A stretch of DNA of 64,000 nt from an uncultured Neomegalonema sp. (lineage in GTDB: Bacteria > Pseudomonadota > Alphaproteobacteria > Rhodobacterales > Rhodobacteraceae). The stretch covers positions 1 to 64,000 of the forward strand of contig CALFVD010000028.1 in assembly GCA_937928005.1 (NCBI GenBank), in the 5' to 3' direction. Position numbers and translations under genes: made by a program. Below the pieces are notes generated by a model. It did no database searches, had not been told where the DNA came from, and was given only the letters and a program-made list of their open reading frames with translations. The stretch's first letter is position 1. Each line of letters starts with the position of its first letter. Of the stretch, positions 35,204-44,402 are shown piece by piece.

Positions 35204-35226
35204 ATCATGTAAATGAAATGTATGTT
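35204..35226. promoter_or_regulatory. NsrR-like operator upstream of the cco operon
   Basis: Left arm ATCATGTAAAT, central G, right arm AAATGTATGTT. It differs from the site at 33826 at three positions only, all in the left arm, and has the same spacing. It lies 43 bp after nnrS and 318 bp before ccoN, so it may control the cbb3 operon or the short frame at 35332. Confidence 0.55.
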
Positions 35227-35331
35227 TGAAGGTCCAATGCCCCTGACGCGCAAATGGGTTTTGCATTGGGGTTTCATGCAGTTGGCAACCAATGGATTCG
35301 GCTTGCTTTTTATTGAAACGGGGATGGTGCA

Positions 35332-35511
35332 ATGGATGCGCCTGTGAATTTGGCCTCATTGGTAAAGCTGGCTGGAATAAAGGCTTGCGCCGCCGTCTTG
35401 AGAACAGACGAGGCCACCCTGTCGAATACCATGCGCGCTTTTTGCAGATGGATTCGCGAGCATCCGATAATTAAACTCAGTTTTCGTGAAAGCCATCAGT
35501 GGAAGCTGTGA
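35332..35511 (+). CDS. Possible 59-residue ORF before ccoN
   Basis: The frame MDAPVNLASLVKLAGIKA...FRESHQWKL runs from ATG 35332 to TGA 35509-35511, 32 bp before ccoN. An adjacent frame from ATG 35237 (MPLTRKWVLHWGF) ends inside it at 35344, as if one gene had suffered a frameshift. Neither part resembles a family I know, and there is no strong ribosome site. It could be a decayed regulator or chance coding. Confidence 0.2.
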   Translation: MDAPVNLASLVKLAGIKACAAVLRTDEATLSNTMRAFCRWIREHPIIKLSFRESHQWKL

Positions 35512-35543
35512 CGGCCTGACAAGGGTCGCTGAAGGGGAAGTAA

Positions 35544-37187
35544 GTGATTATGGGGCACCTGACGCAAGGGGAACGCGAGCTGGCGCTATTGACCGGCGCT
35601 TTGCTTTTGGCTCTCGGCATGTTGATGATGGTTATGGCGTGGGGTGATCCGTTATCGGTTCACGGGGCTATGTTCGGCTTCTCTGGGGCCGCTGTTATGG
35701 CCGTGACGCTGAGAGGGATGTTTGCCCCAGCGCCAGACGAAAACCGATTTGCATCCTACTATGACGCCCCCAGCAAGGCGGGAATCGTAATTGCGATGAT
35801 CTGGGGCGTTTTTGCCATGTTCATCGGCGATTGGGTGGCTTGGCTGCTGGTTTTCCCTGAAATGACATTCGATGCAGGCTGGGCGAGTTTTGGGCGGCTG
35901 CGGCCCGTTCACACAACGGGCGTTATCTTCGGCTTTGGCGGCAATGCGCTGATCGCGACTTCCTTCCATGTTGTCCAGCGGACGTGTCGGACGCGGTTGC
36001 CGGATCAGTTCAGCCCTTGGTTCGTGCTGCTCGGATACAACCTCTTTTGCCTGATCGCGGTCAGCGGTTATATGCTTGGCGTCACCCAATCCAAGGAATA
36101 TGCGGAGCCGGAATGGTACGCCGATATATGGCTGGTCATTGTCTGGGTTGCCTATTTCCTATTGTACATGCGCACGTTGGCCCGTCGCAACGAACCTCAT
36201 ATCTATGTGGCGAATTGGTACTTCCTCGCCTTTATTCTGGTGGTGGCCATCCTGCATATCGTCAATGGGCTGGCGGTTCCGGTTTCGGCCTTTAGCGCGA
36301 AAAGCTATTCGGCGTTTTCGGGGGTTCAGGATGCGATGACCCAATGGTGGTACGGGCATAATGCCGTTGCATTCTTCCTGACCGCCGGGTTCTTGGGCAT
36401 GATGTATTACTACCTGCCGATGCAGGCGGGCCGCCCGATCTATTCCTATCGCACATCCATCGTTAGCTTCTGGGGCATCACGTTCTTTTATATGTGGGCG
36501 GGGTCACACCATCTGCATTACACCGCGCTGCCGTTTTGGGTGCAGACCCTTGGGATGAGCTTTTCGATCATGCTGCTGATCCCCTCTTGGGCATCGGCGG
36601 CGAATGCCCTGCTGACCCTGAATGGCGCATGGGACAAGGTGCGGACCGATGCGACTTTGCGCTTTATGGCTTTGGCGGCAATTTTCTACGGGCTATCCAC
36701 GTTTGAAGGCTCGTTCATGGCAATTCGCCCCGTCAATGCGCTGTCCCATTACACGGATTGGACGGTTGGGCATGTCCATGCCGGGGCGCTTGGCTGGGTG
36801 GCGCTGATCGTCTTTGGAGCCTTTTATGCGGCAACGCCAAAGCTGTGGAAATGCGAGCGTATGTACTCGCCGGGCTTGATCGAAGTCCATTTCTGGCTCG
36901 CCTTGTCCGGGACGCTTATCTATGTCTTTGCGATGTGGAATTCGGGCATCATACAAGGGCTGATGTGGCGGACTTATAACGACGGCGGAACGCTGGCTTA
37001 TTCCTTTATGGATTCCGTCAATGCGATGTACCCTTATTACATCGCGCGTGCCTTTGGCGGCTTGTTGTTCCTGTTGGGTGCGGTTGTCGGATTGTATAAT
37101 ATCGTGATGACGATCCGTACCGCTGCTGACACCTTGAGCGAGGCCGAAGACCGGCCACTTGGTCCAATCCTTGAGCCAGCGGAGTAA
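35544..37187 (+). CDS. ccoN: cbb3-type cytochrome c oxidase subunit I
   Basis: The haem-copper catalytic subunit of the high-affinity oxidase, 547 residues with about fourteen helices in the inner membrane. Haem and copper ligand regions are seen in [64 protein letters not shown] and [15 protein letters not shown] 35544 follows AGGGG at good distance; ATG 35550 is an alternative. It is the first gene of a compact operon ccoNOQP-ORF-DUF2189-ccoI-ccoS. An NsrR-like palindrome lies upstream. Confidence 0.95.
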   Translation: MIMGHLTQGERELALLTGALLLALGMLMMVMAWGDPLSVHGAMFGFSGAAVMAVTLRGMFAPAPDENRFASYYDAPSKAGIVIAMIWGVFAMFIGDWVAWLLVFPEMTFDAGWASFGRLRPVHTTGVIFGFGGNALIATSFHVVQRTCRTRLPDQFSPWFVLLGYNLFCLIAVSGYMLGVTQSKEYAEPEWYADIWLVIVWVAYFLLYMRTLARRNEPHIYVANWYFLAFILVVAILHIVNGLAVPVSAFSAKSYSAFSGVQDAMTQWWYGHNAVAFFLTAGFLGMMYYYLPMQAGRPIYSYRTSIVSFWGITFFYMWAGSHHLHYTALPFWVQTLGMSFSIMLLIPSWASAANALLTLNGAWDKVRTDATLRFMALAAIFYGLSTFEGSFMAIRPVNALSHYTDWTVGHVHAGALGWVALIVFGAFYAATPKLWKCERMYSPGLIEVHFWLALSGTLIYVFAMWNSGIIQGLMWRTYNDGGTLAYSFMDSVNAMYPYYIARAFGGLLFLLGAVVGLYNIVMTIRTAADTLSEAEDRPLGPILEPAE

Positions 37188-37192
37188 CGGGC

Positions 37193-37942
37193 ATGTTCGG
37201 CGCACATTACAAACTTGAACGCAACGCTATCGGGCTGGTCCTTATGATTATCGGCGTTGCCTCGATTGGCGGCCTTGTCGAGATTGCCCCCCTTTTCACC
37301 ATTGACGAGACGGTTGAGGAAGCGCCCGATATGCGCGTCTATACCCCGCTCGAACTAGCCGGGCGCAATATCTATATCCGCGAGGGGTGCTATGCTTGCC
37401 ATTCGCAGATGATCCGTACCCTGCGTGATGAGGTTGAGCGATACGGCCCCTATTCGCTCGCAGTCGAATCCCAATACGATCACCCGATGCTGTGGGGATC
37501 AAAACGCACCGGCCCGGATTTGGCGCGTCTTGGCAACAAGTATTCCGATGACTGGCATGTTGCGCATCTGCTCGATCCACGATCCGTCGTGCCGGGATCA
37601 GTGATGCCCGCCTATGCATGGCTCGCCCGTACCGAGCTTGATACCGACGATATGTCGGCGCATCTGTCGGCGCAAAGAGCGGTTGGCGTGCCCTATGACG
37701 AGGACATGATTGCCGAGGCGGCGGCGGATGCAATAGGCCAAGCGCGCCCCGATAGCGACGGTGCAGAGGGTGTGATCGACCGCTATGGGGATGACACGGC
37801 CATTAGGAACTTTGACGGCGCGCCCGGAAAACCAACGGAGATGGACGCGCTGGTCGCCTATCTACAAATCCTTGGGCGGCTGACCGATGTGGCCCATGCG
37901 GGGGCATCCGAAAACGTGGAAAGCGCGGAAAGCGGGAGTTGA
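37193..37942 (+). CDS. ccoO: cbb3-type cytochrome c oxidase subunit II
   Basis: A membrane-anchored mono-haem cytochrome c of 249 residues. One N-terminal helix ([23 protein letters not shown]) is followed by [31 protein letters not shown] with haem site CYACH, and the axial Met lies in [25 protein letters not shown] and the C-terminal YLQILGR are conserved in the family. It lies 5 bp after ccoN. Confidence 0.95.
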   Translation: MFGAHYKLERNAIGLVLMIIGVASIGGLVEIAPLFTIDETVEEAPDMRVYTPLELAGRNIYIREGCYACHSQMIRTLRDEVERYGPYSLAVESQYDHPMLWGSKRTGPDLARLGNKYSDDWHVAHLLDPRSVVPGSVMPAYAWLARTELDTDDMSAHLSAQRAVGVPYDEDMIAEAAADAIGQARPDSDGAEGVIDRYGDDTAIRNFDGAPGKPTEMDALVAYLQILGRLTDVAHAGASENVESAESGS

Positions 37943-37946
37943 AGAC

Positions 37947-38117
37947 ATGGAATTCACACATGAAACGCTGGTGGCTTTCTCGAAAACCTTTGGCCTGTTC
38001 TATCTGATTGCTTTGTCGATTGGCGTGCTGATCTATGCCTACCGCCCAAAGAATAAGGAGCGTTTCGAGCGCGCCGCGACCAGTATATTCGGCAACGAGG
38101 ATCGACCATGTCGGTAG
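37947..38117 (+). CDS. ccoQ: cbb3-type oxidase small subunit CcoQ
   Basis: A 56-residue protein with one transmembrane helix (FYLIALSIGVLIYAYRP) followed by the typical charged KNKERFERAA segment. CcoQ stabilises the oxidase complex. ATG 37947 lies 4 bp after ccoO, and the end overlaps the start of ccoP by 10 bp. The frame is open upstream inside ccoO but has no start with a ribosome site there. Confidence 0.9.
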   Translation: MEFTHETLVAFSKTFGLFYLIALSIGVLIYAYRPKNKERFERAATSIFGNEDRPCR

Positions 38118-38989
38118 GCGAACGTGACCCCCATTCGGGCTATATGACAACGGGCCATGAGTGGAATGGCATCAAGGAACTGAACACGCCAGTCCCCAGA
38201 CCTGTCTGGCTGTTCCTGATCGCTTCGTTTTTGATCTCAGTTATGATGTGGGTTTTGTTACCTGCATGGCCGCTTGGCTCGACCTTTACGCGGGGTGCGC
38301 TGGGGTATAATGAGCGTGCCGCATTGGACGAAAGGGTGGCAGTCGCGGCAAGTGCGCGCGCGAGTTGGATGACGCCGCTGGAGACGATGAGCTATGAGGA
38401 GGCCCGCGCGGATAGCGATTTGCTGATGCGGGTGAAGCAAACGGGGCAAACCCTGTTCGGTGATAACTGCGCCGCCTGTCATGGGGTCGAGGCAAAGGGT
38501 GGGCCGGGTTATCCAAATCTGGTTGATACGGCTTGGCTGTGGGGGGGGGATATCGACGCGATATCTGAAACCCTACGGGTTGGGATCAATACTGAACATC
38601 CCGATACTCAATATGCGCAGATGCCCTCCCTTGGTCGCGACGGCGCGCTCGACAAGAAATCGATCCTGCGCGTCATCTCCTATGTGCAATCATTGTCGAA
38701 CCCGGCGATAGCGGAGGAAGCCCCGGCACGGGTGGCCGAGGGTAACGCGCTTTTCGCTGAAAACTGTAGTTCCTGCCATGGCGAGGATGCGAAGGGTATC
38801 CAAGAACTTGGTGCGCCCAATCTGGCCGATAAAGCATGGATATATGGTGGCGATAGGGCATCATTGTACCAGACAATCCAATATGGCCGGAACGGCCATA
38901 TGCCAGCATGGGAAGGCCGATTGAGTGAGGCAGAACGGCGGCTTCTTGCGATCTATCTTCTCGATCTTGCCGAGAGTCAGCCACAATGA
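38108..38989 (+). CDS. ccoP: cbb3-type cytochrome c oxidase subunit III
   Basis: A 293-residue di-haem cytochrome c with one N-terminal transmembrane helix (VWLFLIASFLISVMMWVLLP) preceded by the EWNGIKELNTPVPRPVW motif typical of CcoP. Haem sites are CAACH near residue 119 and CSSCH near residue 220, with axial Met residues in AQMPSL and GHMPAW. A run of eight G residues at 38541-38548 in the WGGD codons may be prone to slippage. It overlaps ccoQ and the next small ORF. Confidence 0.95.
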   Translation: MSVGERDPHSGYMTTGHEWNGIKELNTPVPRPVWLFLIASFLISVMMWVLLPAWPLGSTFTRGALGYNERAALDERVAVAASARASWMTPLETMSYEEARADSDLLMRVKQTGQTLFGDNCAACHGVEAKGGPGYPNLVDTAWLWGGDIDAISETLRVGINTEHPDTQYAQMPSLGRDGALDKKSILRVISYVQSLSNPAIAEEAPARVAEGNALFAENCSSCHGEDAKGIQELGAPNLADKAWIYGGDRASLYQTIQYGRNGHMPAWEGRLSEAERRLLAIYLLDLAESQPQ

Positions 38990-39165
38990 AGAGAACGGCG
39001 CGCTTTTATATTGGCCTAGGGGTCATCGGCGCGCTTGCGGTTGTGGCGTTGGCCAATGTGCATCTGGTCTATGTCGCGGTGACGACGCAGCCCGACTGCG
39101 TCGCCCATCAGAAAACGGCGGGGACGGCGGCGGGCGTCTACCGTGCTGCAAAATCGGCCTGCTGA
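38986..39165 (+). CDS. Small single-helix membrane protein in the cco operon
   Basis: A 59-residue ORF starting with an ATGA overlap on the ccoP stop. It has a short basic N-terminus, one hydrophobic helix (IGLGVIGALAVVALANVHLVYVAV), then TTQPDCVAH and a C-terminus ending SAC. It occupies the place where ccoG and ccoH normally stand. The junction ANVHLVYVAV is faintly like the post-helix segment of CcoH/FixH, but the protein is far shorter. The tight coupling and conserved-looking cysteines support a real gene. The function is unknown, perhaps oxidase assembly. Confidence 0.7.
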   Translation: MKRTARFYIGLGVIGALAVVALANVHLVYVAVTTQPDCVAHQKTAGTAAGVYRAAKSAC

Positions 39166-39187
39166 GGCGGAACGAAGGAATACTGGA

Positions 39188-39982
39188 ATGGACACACTCC
39201 CCGATATCGTTCCCCGGTTGCCACGCGAGGAAAGCTGGCACCGGGATGTTCCGCGCACCGAGGCACTGGAATGGTTGCGGGCTGGATGGCGGGATTTCAA
39301 AACGGAGAGGACGAACAGCCTTCTCTATGGTGGTCTGGTCTTCGTGATATCGCTGATCGTTATCGGCGGTATGCTCTTCTTGGGGATGGATTACCTGTTG
39401 TTCCCCGCACTTTCGGCATTCATGGTGTTTGGTCCCGCGCTTGCGATTGGGCTGTATGAAAAAAGCCGCCGCCTTGCAGCGGGCGAGCCTGTGACGCTTT
39501 CCGATATGGTGTTCGTGCGGCCAAAATCGGGATATCAGGTGCTCTACGCGGGCGTGATGCTGTGTTTGCTCGTGGTGCTGTGGATGCGGGCCGCCGTCCT
39601 GCTTTACGCGCTGTTCTTCGGGATGGTGCCGTTTGGGGGGATGGGTAGCATCCTGACAACTTTGTTCACCACATCCGAGGGATGGGGCTTGTTGTTTGTC
39701 GGTAGCCTCGTTGGTGGCCTGTTCGCGGCCCTTTCTTTCAGCATCAGCGCCTTTTCAATCCCGATGATGCTGGACCGCGAGCTTGATGCCTTTACGGCGA
39801 TGGCGCGAAGCATGGCGATTGTCTCGAACAACCTACCGATTATGTTGAGCTGGGGGGCGATTGTGCTCAGCCTCTTTGTGTTCAGCGTGATAACGGGGTT
39901 ACTGGGCCTCGTCATCGCTTTTCCGGTTCTTGGCCATGCGACATGGCACGCCTATAAAACGATGTGCCCGCCCCCGAAATGA
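39188..39982 (+). CDS. DUF2189 domain integral membrane protein
   Basis: A 264-residue protein with about six helices. The N-terminal RTEALEWLRAGWRDFKT, then FPALSAFMVFGPALAIGLYEKSRRL and GLVIAFPVLGHATWHAYKTM, are typical of DUF2189, a family often encoded beside cbb3 oxidase genes and of unproven function. ATG 39188 is preferred over the frame opening at 39143, which would overlap the small ORF. It ends in an ATGA overlap with ccoI. Confidence 0.88.
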   Translation: MDTLPDIVPRLPREESWHRDVPRTEALEWLRAGWRDFKTERTNSLLYGGLVFVISLIVIGGMLFLGMDYLLFPALSAFMVFGPALAIGLYEKSRRLAAGEPVTLSDMVFVRPKSGYQVLYAGVMLCLLVVLWMRAAVLLYALFFGMVPFGGMGSILTTLFTTSEGWGLLFVGSLVGGLFAALSFSISAFSIPMMLDRELDAFTAMARSMAIVSNNLPIMLSWGAIVLSLFVFSVITGLLGLVIAFPVLGHATWHAYKTMCPPPK

Positions 39983-42189
39983 CCACGCCGCAGGATAGAG
40001 GGCTGCGCGAGAGTCGCGGCGATGGGGGAGGGTGCAGCGTCCTATCCGTCCCCGATATGCGTTGCTTTGGGTGTATCGGCAAGATTGAAGCGGGTTTGAC
40101 GGCCCTTGATGGGGTGCGTAGCGCGCGCGCCAATCTCGGTATCCGGCGCGTTACGGTGCATTGGGATGGTGATTGCGAGCCGCCCTTCATCGACACTCTC
40201 GATGGGCTTGGCTTCAAGGCGCATGAGCATCAGCCTGATCTGGCACAGCCTGATGAAACGCTGTCTCGGCTCATTCGTGCGCTGGCTGTTGCCGGGTTTG
40301 CCACCGGCAATATTATGATGCTGTCGATCTCTGTCTGGTCCGGCGCGGATGCCGGGACGCGCGAGATATTCCACTGGATTTCCGCCCTTATCGCCGTGCC
40401 GACATTGGCCTATTCGGGGCAGGTGTTCTTTAAGTCCGCGTGGCGCGCCTTGCGCCGTGGCACGACGAATATGGATGTGCCGATTTCGGTCGGCGTGCTC
40501 GTGACGTTTTTGATGAGCCTTAGCGATACCCTGCGTGGGGGCGATCAGGTTTATTTCGATGCCGGGGTCATGCTGTTATTTTTCCTATTGATCGGGCGGA
40601 CGCTCGACCATGCGATGCAGGAAAAGGCGCGTAATGCGGTGGCGGGGTTATCGCGGCTGATCCCCCCGAAAGCGATGATTGAGCACCCGGACGGAACGAG
40701 AGCACCGCTCGCCGTTGATAGGATCGACCCCGGAATGCGGGTTATTATCGCCGCTGGAGCGCGCATTCCGGTCGATGGGACCGTCGAGGAGGGTGCGTCC
40801 GAGATAGATCGATCCATTGTGTCAGGCGAAAGCCTACCTTGTGCTGTTGCGCCGGGGGATACGCTGCTTGCAGGAACGCTCAACCTGACCAGCCCGCTAA
40901 CCCTACGCGCGACCGCGCGTGCGGGGGAATCGTATCTTGCGGAAATAAGGCGTATGCTGGAGGAGGCAGAGGCCGGACGATCCCGGTATCGGCGTATTGC
41001 GGATCGGGCCGCAAGACTCTATTCGCCGGTCGTTCATCTTGCGGCATTACTGACATTCATCGGCTGGTTTACGATAACGGGTGAGGTTTATCACGCGCTG
41101 ACCATTGCTGTTGCCGTGCTTATCATCACCTGTCCCTGCGCGCTGGGGTTGGCGGTGCCGATGGTTCAGACGGTTGCGGCGCGGCGACTGCTGGAGGAGG
41201 GCGTTCTGGTCCGGGATGGTGCCGCGATGGAGCGGCTCGCCACGATTGACACTGTGGTCTTCGACAAGACCGGAACGTTGACATCGGGGCATCCGCATCT
41301 CGTCAATGGGCCAACCGTCTCTCAGGAGCATTTGGATCTTGCGGGTGCCATCGCCGCCTATTCTCGTCATCCCTATTCGACCGCGTTGACCGCAATCGCC
41401 GGAACACAATCGAAAATTACCTTCGACCATATCGAGGAAATCGCCGGATCAGGTGTGCTTGCACGATCCGGGGCCGTCACATATCGCCTTGGTAGGTCCG
41501 ATTGGGCGGCTTCGGTGGGGCATCCTGATGGGGAGAAATCCTCCACCGTTTTGTCCAAGGACGGCGAAACCCTCGCGGTTTTCGAGTTTGAGCATCTTTT
41601 GCAGGTTGGTGCAGATAAAGCCGTTGCTACTCTGCGTGAGGCAGGTTTGCGCATCGAGATGTTGTCGGGCGATGCGCGTTTGCCGGTTCAGCGCGTTGCC
41701 GCCCAACTCGGAATCGACCATTGGGTCGCCGGGGCGACGCCCGCCGCGAAGATCGAGCATCTGCGCGCGCTACGGGCCTCTGGTCATGGGGTGTTGATGG
41801 TCGGCGATGGCCTGAACGATGTGGCCGCCCTTGCGGCTGCGTCGGTTTCTATGGCTCCGGTAGAGGCGGCGGATATTGGCCGGGCGGCGGCGGATTTTGT
41901 TTTGGTGCGTGAGGACCTGAACAGCATTCCCCGTACCCTTCAAATTGCCCGCCGATCCGCGCATCTGGTCCGGCAGAATTTTGCAATGGCTGTGGGGTAT
42001 AACGCCCTTGCCATACCGTTTGCGGTTTTGGGATATGTCTCGCCACTGGTGGCCGCCTTGGCTATGTCTGGGTCTTCATTGCTTGTGACGATCAATGCCT
42101 TGCGGCTGAACGGGTCTGGCAGGATGATGCAGCGAAACGGGCGCAGCGACCGTGTGGTCCATCCCCCAGCGCAGGAGCGCACAGCATGA
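39979..42189 (+). CDS. ccoI: Copper-exporting P-type ATPase of cbb3 assembly
   Basis: A P1B-type ATPase of about 736 residues that moves copper for the oxidase active site. An N-terminal HMA domain has VPDMRCFGCIGKIEAGL; the metal-path motif is CPCALGL; the phosphorylation site is DKTGTL; the SRHP helix and GDGLNDVAALAAASVSM follow. Phosphatase motif VSGES is present. ATG 39979 overlaps the DUF2189 stop; GTG 39964 is a less likely start. ccoS follows with an ATGA overlap. Confidence 0.93.
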   Translation: MTTPQDRGLRESRGDGGGCSVLSVPDMRCFGCIGKIEAGLTALDGVRSARANLGIRRVTVHWDGDCEPPFIDTLDGLGFKAHEHQPDLAQPDETLSRLIRALAVAGFATGNIMMLSISVWSGADAGTREIFHWISALIAVPTLAYSGQVFFKSAWRALRRGTTNMDVPISVGVLVTFLMSLSDTLRGGDQVYFDAGVMLLFFLLIGRTLDHAMQEKARNAVAGLSRLIPPKAMIEHPDGTRAPLAVDRIDPGMRVIIAAGARIPVDGTVEEGASEIDRSIVSGESLPCAVAPGDTLLAGTLNLTSPLTLRATARAGESYLAEIRRMLEEAEAGRSRYRRIADRAARLYSPVVHLAALLTFIGWFTITGEVYHALTIAVAVLIITCPCALGLAVPMVQTVAARRLLEEGVLVRDGAAMERLATIDTVVFDKTGTLTSGHPHLVNGPTVSQEHLDLAGAIAAYSRHPYSTALTAIAGTQSKITFDHIEEIAGSGVLARSGAVTYRLGRSDWAASVGHPDGEKSSTVLSKDGETLAVFEFEHLLQVGADKAVATLREAGLRIEMLSGDARLPVQRVAAQLGIDHWVAGATPAAKIEHLRALRASGHGVLMVGDGLNDVAALAAASVSMAPVEAADIGRAAADFVLVREDLNSIPRTLQIARRSAHLVRQNFAMAVGYNALAIPFAVLGYVSPLVAALAMSGSSLLVTINALRLNGSGRMMQRNGRSDRVVHPPAQERTA

Positions 42190-42350
42190 ACGCCACGATC
42201 TTTCTCATTATTATTTCTCTTTGTCTTGGGGCCGCCGGTCTTGGCGCTTTCTTCTGGTCCCTTAAACATACACAATACGATGATCTTGATGGCTCCGCAG
42301 AGCGCATCTTCCTCGACGAACACGACCGCCCTTTGAACCCGCGCCACTAA
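42186..42350 (+). CDS. ccoS: cbb3 oxidase maturation protein CcoS
   Basis: A 54-residue protein with one N-terminal helix (FLIIISLCLGAAGLGAFFWSL) and the family motif QYDDLDGSAERIFLDE. It is required for cofactor insertion in cbb3 oxidases. It starts in an ATGA overlap with the ccoI stop and ends the respiratory operon. The 2OG oxygenase gene begins 13 bp later and may be co-transcribed. Confidence 0.92.
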   Translation: MNATIFLIIISLCLGAAGLGAFFWSLKHTQYDDLDGSAERIFLDEHDRPLNPRH

Positions 42351-42363
42351 TGGACAAGAAACT

Positions 42364-43335
42364 ATGACCGATTTCGCCGCCAGTCTTTCGAGTGATCCGA
42401 CCAAGATCCCTGTGATTGATATTTCTGCCCTCATGGAATCCGGGGAAACCGCCGATGTGGCTCGTGCCATCAATCGGGCGGCCACGGATTTCGGGTTTTT
42501 CTATATTTCGGGGCATGGCATCGAGCCGAGCCTAATTGATAAAGCGTTTGCAGCATCGCAGGATTTCTTTGCGTTGCCCGAAGCCGATAAAGCGACGATT
42601 GCCGTGGATGAAACCCAGCGGGGATGGATGGCCACTGGCATGTCCAAGATGAAGGGTGCGGCAACCCACGATCTTAAGGAGGTGTTTTTCTGGGGTACAG
42701 AAATTCCCCCCGGCCATCCTGATCTAGGCAAACCGCTTGTTGCCAGTAATAAATGGCCCGATGCTGTGTTTCCGCGATTCCATGAGGATATCGCGCAGTA
42801 TTACGCAGCGGTTTGCGCCGTTGGGCATCAACTTCTGCGCGCGATTGCCACGGATTTCGGCGCTCCAGAGGATTTCTTCGAGCAACGATATAAAGACCCG
42901 CTGGCGCGCGGTCAGGCCGTCTACTATCCGCCATCGGGCGCAGGGGACGAGGCAGAGCAACGGTTTGGCGTCGCCGCCCATACGGATTTTGGGGTGCTGA
43001 CCTTGCTTCTTCAGGATTCAAATGGCGGATTGCAGGTGCAAAGCCGTTCGGGCGACTGGATTGAAGCACCGCCCATTCCGGGAACGCTGGTCTGCAATAT
43101 CGGCGACCTTCTGCAACGCTGGAGTAATGACCGGCTCAGTTCGACGGTACATAGGGTCATCAATCGATCAGGGAATGAACGCTACTCGATCCCGGTTTTC
43201 TTTGATCCGCACACGGACACTCTTGTTGATCCGCGTGACTTAGGGGTTGCGGAAGCGGATGCTAAATACCCACCGATTAAGGCGGGTGAGCATATTGCCG
43301 GGCGCAACAAAAAGAGTTTCGCGCAACATAAATGA
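42364..43335 (+). CDS. 2-oxoglutarate/Fe(II)-dependent oxygenase, isopenicillin N synthase-like
   Basis: A 323-residue dioxygenase. The N-terminal DIOX_N part (IPVIDISALM, GFFYISGHGI) precedes the jelly roll, with iron ligands His and Asp in AAHTDFGVLTLLLQD and the distal His in STVHRVIN, and the 2OG-binding RYSIPVFF. Family members hydroxylate or cyclise small metabolites; the substrate is unknown. It follows ccoS closely and ends before a strong terminator. Confidence 0.88.
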   Translation: MTDFAASLSSDPTKIPVIDISALMESGETADVARAINRAATDFGFFYISGHGIEPSLIDKAFAASQDFFALPEADKATIAVDETQRGWMATGMSKMKGAATHDLKEVFFWGTEIPPGHPDLGKPLVASNKWPDAVFPRFHEDIAQYYAAVCAVGHQLLRAIATDFGAPEDFFEQRYKDPLARGQAVYYPPSGAGDEAEQRFGVAAHTDFGVLTLLLQDSNGGLQVQSRSGDWIEAPPIPGTLVCNIGDLLQRWSNDRLSSTVHRVINRSGNERYSIPVFFDPHTDTLVDPRDLGVAEADAKYPPIKAGEHIAGRNKKSFAQHK

Positions 43336-43349
43336 TCCTTGTGCAACGG

Positions 43350-43409
43350 CTATAGCGATTTGCGATAAACTTGGCGCTTGATGATTCAGGGTGATCGCAA
43401 TTCGCTTTA
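43350..43409 (-). repeat. Family A repeat, deletion copy A4
   Basis: Both termini are present (TATAGCGATTTGCGATAAAC and ATCGCAATTCGCTTTA) together with the TTGATGATTCAGG segment next to the right end. The central stem-loop of about 30 bp is missing. Seen against A1, it looks like a clean loss of one hairpin arm and the loop. Confidence 0.75.
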
Positions 43410-43462
43410 CACTCTGGTGCGGGGCCGGGGATGCATGACCCGTATCCTTGTACGATTCTCTG

Positions 43463-43498
43463 AAACGGCCCGCCTCTCCAAAGGAAAGGCGGGCCGTT
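43463..43498. terminator. Strong GC hairpin between converging genes
   Basis: AAACGGCCCGCCT pairs with AGGCGGGCCGTTT around a short TCCAAAGGAA-containing loop. It is followed by TGTTGTTT on the plus strand. The position between the 2OG oxygenase (plus) and hflC (minus) suggests a bidirectional rho-independent terminator. Confidence 0.85.
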
Positions 43499-43526
43499 TG
43501 TTGTTTCATCGCTGGTGGAGGTGGCG

Positions 43527-44402
43527 TTACTTGTTCGACGCCCCGTTGATGTCGCGGAGGTATTCAAAGAAATCTGAATCCGGTGACATGACGATGCTTG
43601 AATTACCGCCTTTCAGCGAGCTTTCGTAAGCCTTAAGGGATCGTTGGAACGAGAAGAACTCGATATCGCGACCATAGGCATCGGCGAAGATCGCGTTGCG
43701 CTGGGCATCGGCGATACCCATCCGGGTCGTCGCATCGCGGCGTGCTTCAGCCACGAGTTCAACCGCTTGCTTCTCGGCAATAGCGCGGATTTTCCGGGCT
43801 TTTTCCTGACCATCGGCGCGCAGGCCGAGGGCAACGGCCTTACGGTCCTGCACCATGCGGTTATAGGTGGCCTCCAGCGTTTGTGCGGGCAGGAACCAAG
43901 TGCGGATGCGCACGTCGAGAATTTCGACGCCCAGAGATTTGGATTCCGTCTTGGCAAGCTGTGTGACGCGCTGGAGGATATCCCCGCGCTTGCTCGACAA
44001 CACGGCATCGGCGGATTCGGAACCCAGAACCTTACCGAGACTGTCGCTCAAAACCTTTTCGAGGCGAGGCAGGGCGTTATCCACATCGGCGACGGCTTCG
44101 CGGAACTGCTGTGGATCGGTAATGCGCCAACGGGCGAAGGCGGCGGCGACGCGGCGCTTGCCGTCTTCGGGTAGGATCGTGACTTCGTTTGTTTCCAGCG
44201 GCAAGATGCGCTGTTCATAGACGATTTTAGTATTGAACGGTGCGGGCAGCTTGAAGTGCAGGCCCGGATCCTTGATGACACGGTCCACCTTACCAAAGGC
44301 GAGGACCAGTGCCTGCTTACGCTCATCCACGATGAAGACCGTGGAGTAGATTAGCAGGAGAATGGCGACGATGATGCCGCCGATAATACGACCTTTCGTC
44401 AT
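43527..44402 (-). CDS. hflC: FtsH protease modulator HflC
   Basis: A 291-residue inner-membrane SPFH/stomatin protein. An N-terminal helix (IIVAILLLIYSTVFIV) precedes the SPFH domain (ERKQALVLAFGKVDRVI..., DVRIRTWFLPAQTLEATYNRM), and a coiled coil follows (RAIAEKQAVELVAEARRDA). With HflK it forms the cage around FtsH. The ATG overlaps the hflK stop by one base (TAATG), giving tight coupling. Confidence 0.94.
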   Translation of the reverse strand: MTKGRIIGGIIVAILLLIYSTVFIVDERKQALVLAFGKVDRVIKDPGLHFKLPAPFNTKIVYEQRILPLETNEVTILPEDGKRRVAAAFARWRITDPQQFREAVADVDNALPRLEKVLSDSLGKVLGSESADAVLSSKRGDILQRVTQLAKTESKSLGVEILDVRIRTWFLPAQTLEATYNRMVQDRKAVALGLRADGQEKARKIRAIAEKQAVELVAEARRDATTRMGIADAQRNAIFADAYGRDIEFFSFQRSLKAYESSLKGGNSSIVMSPDSDFFEYLRDINGASNK

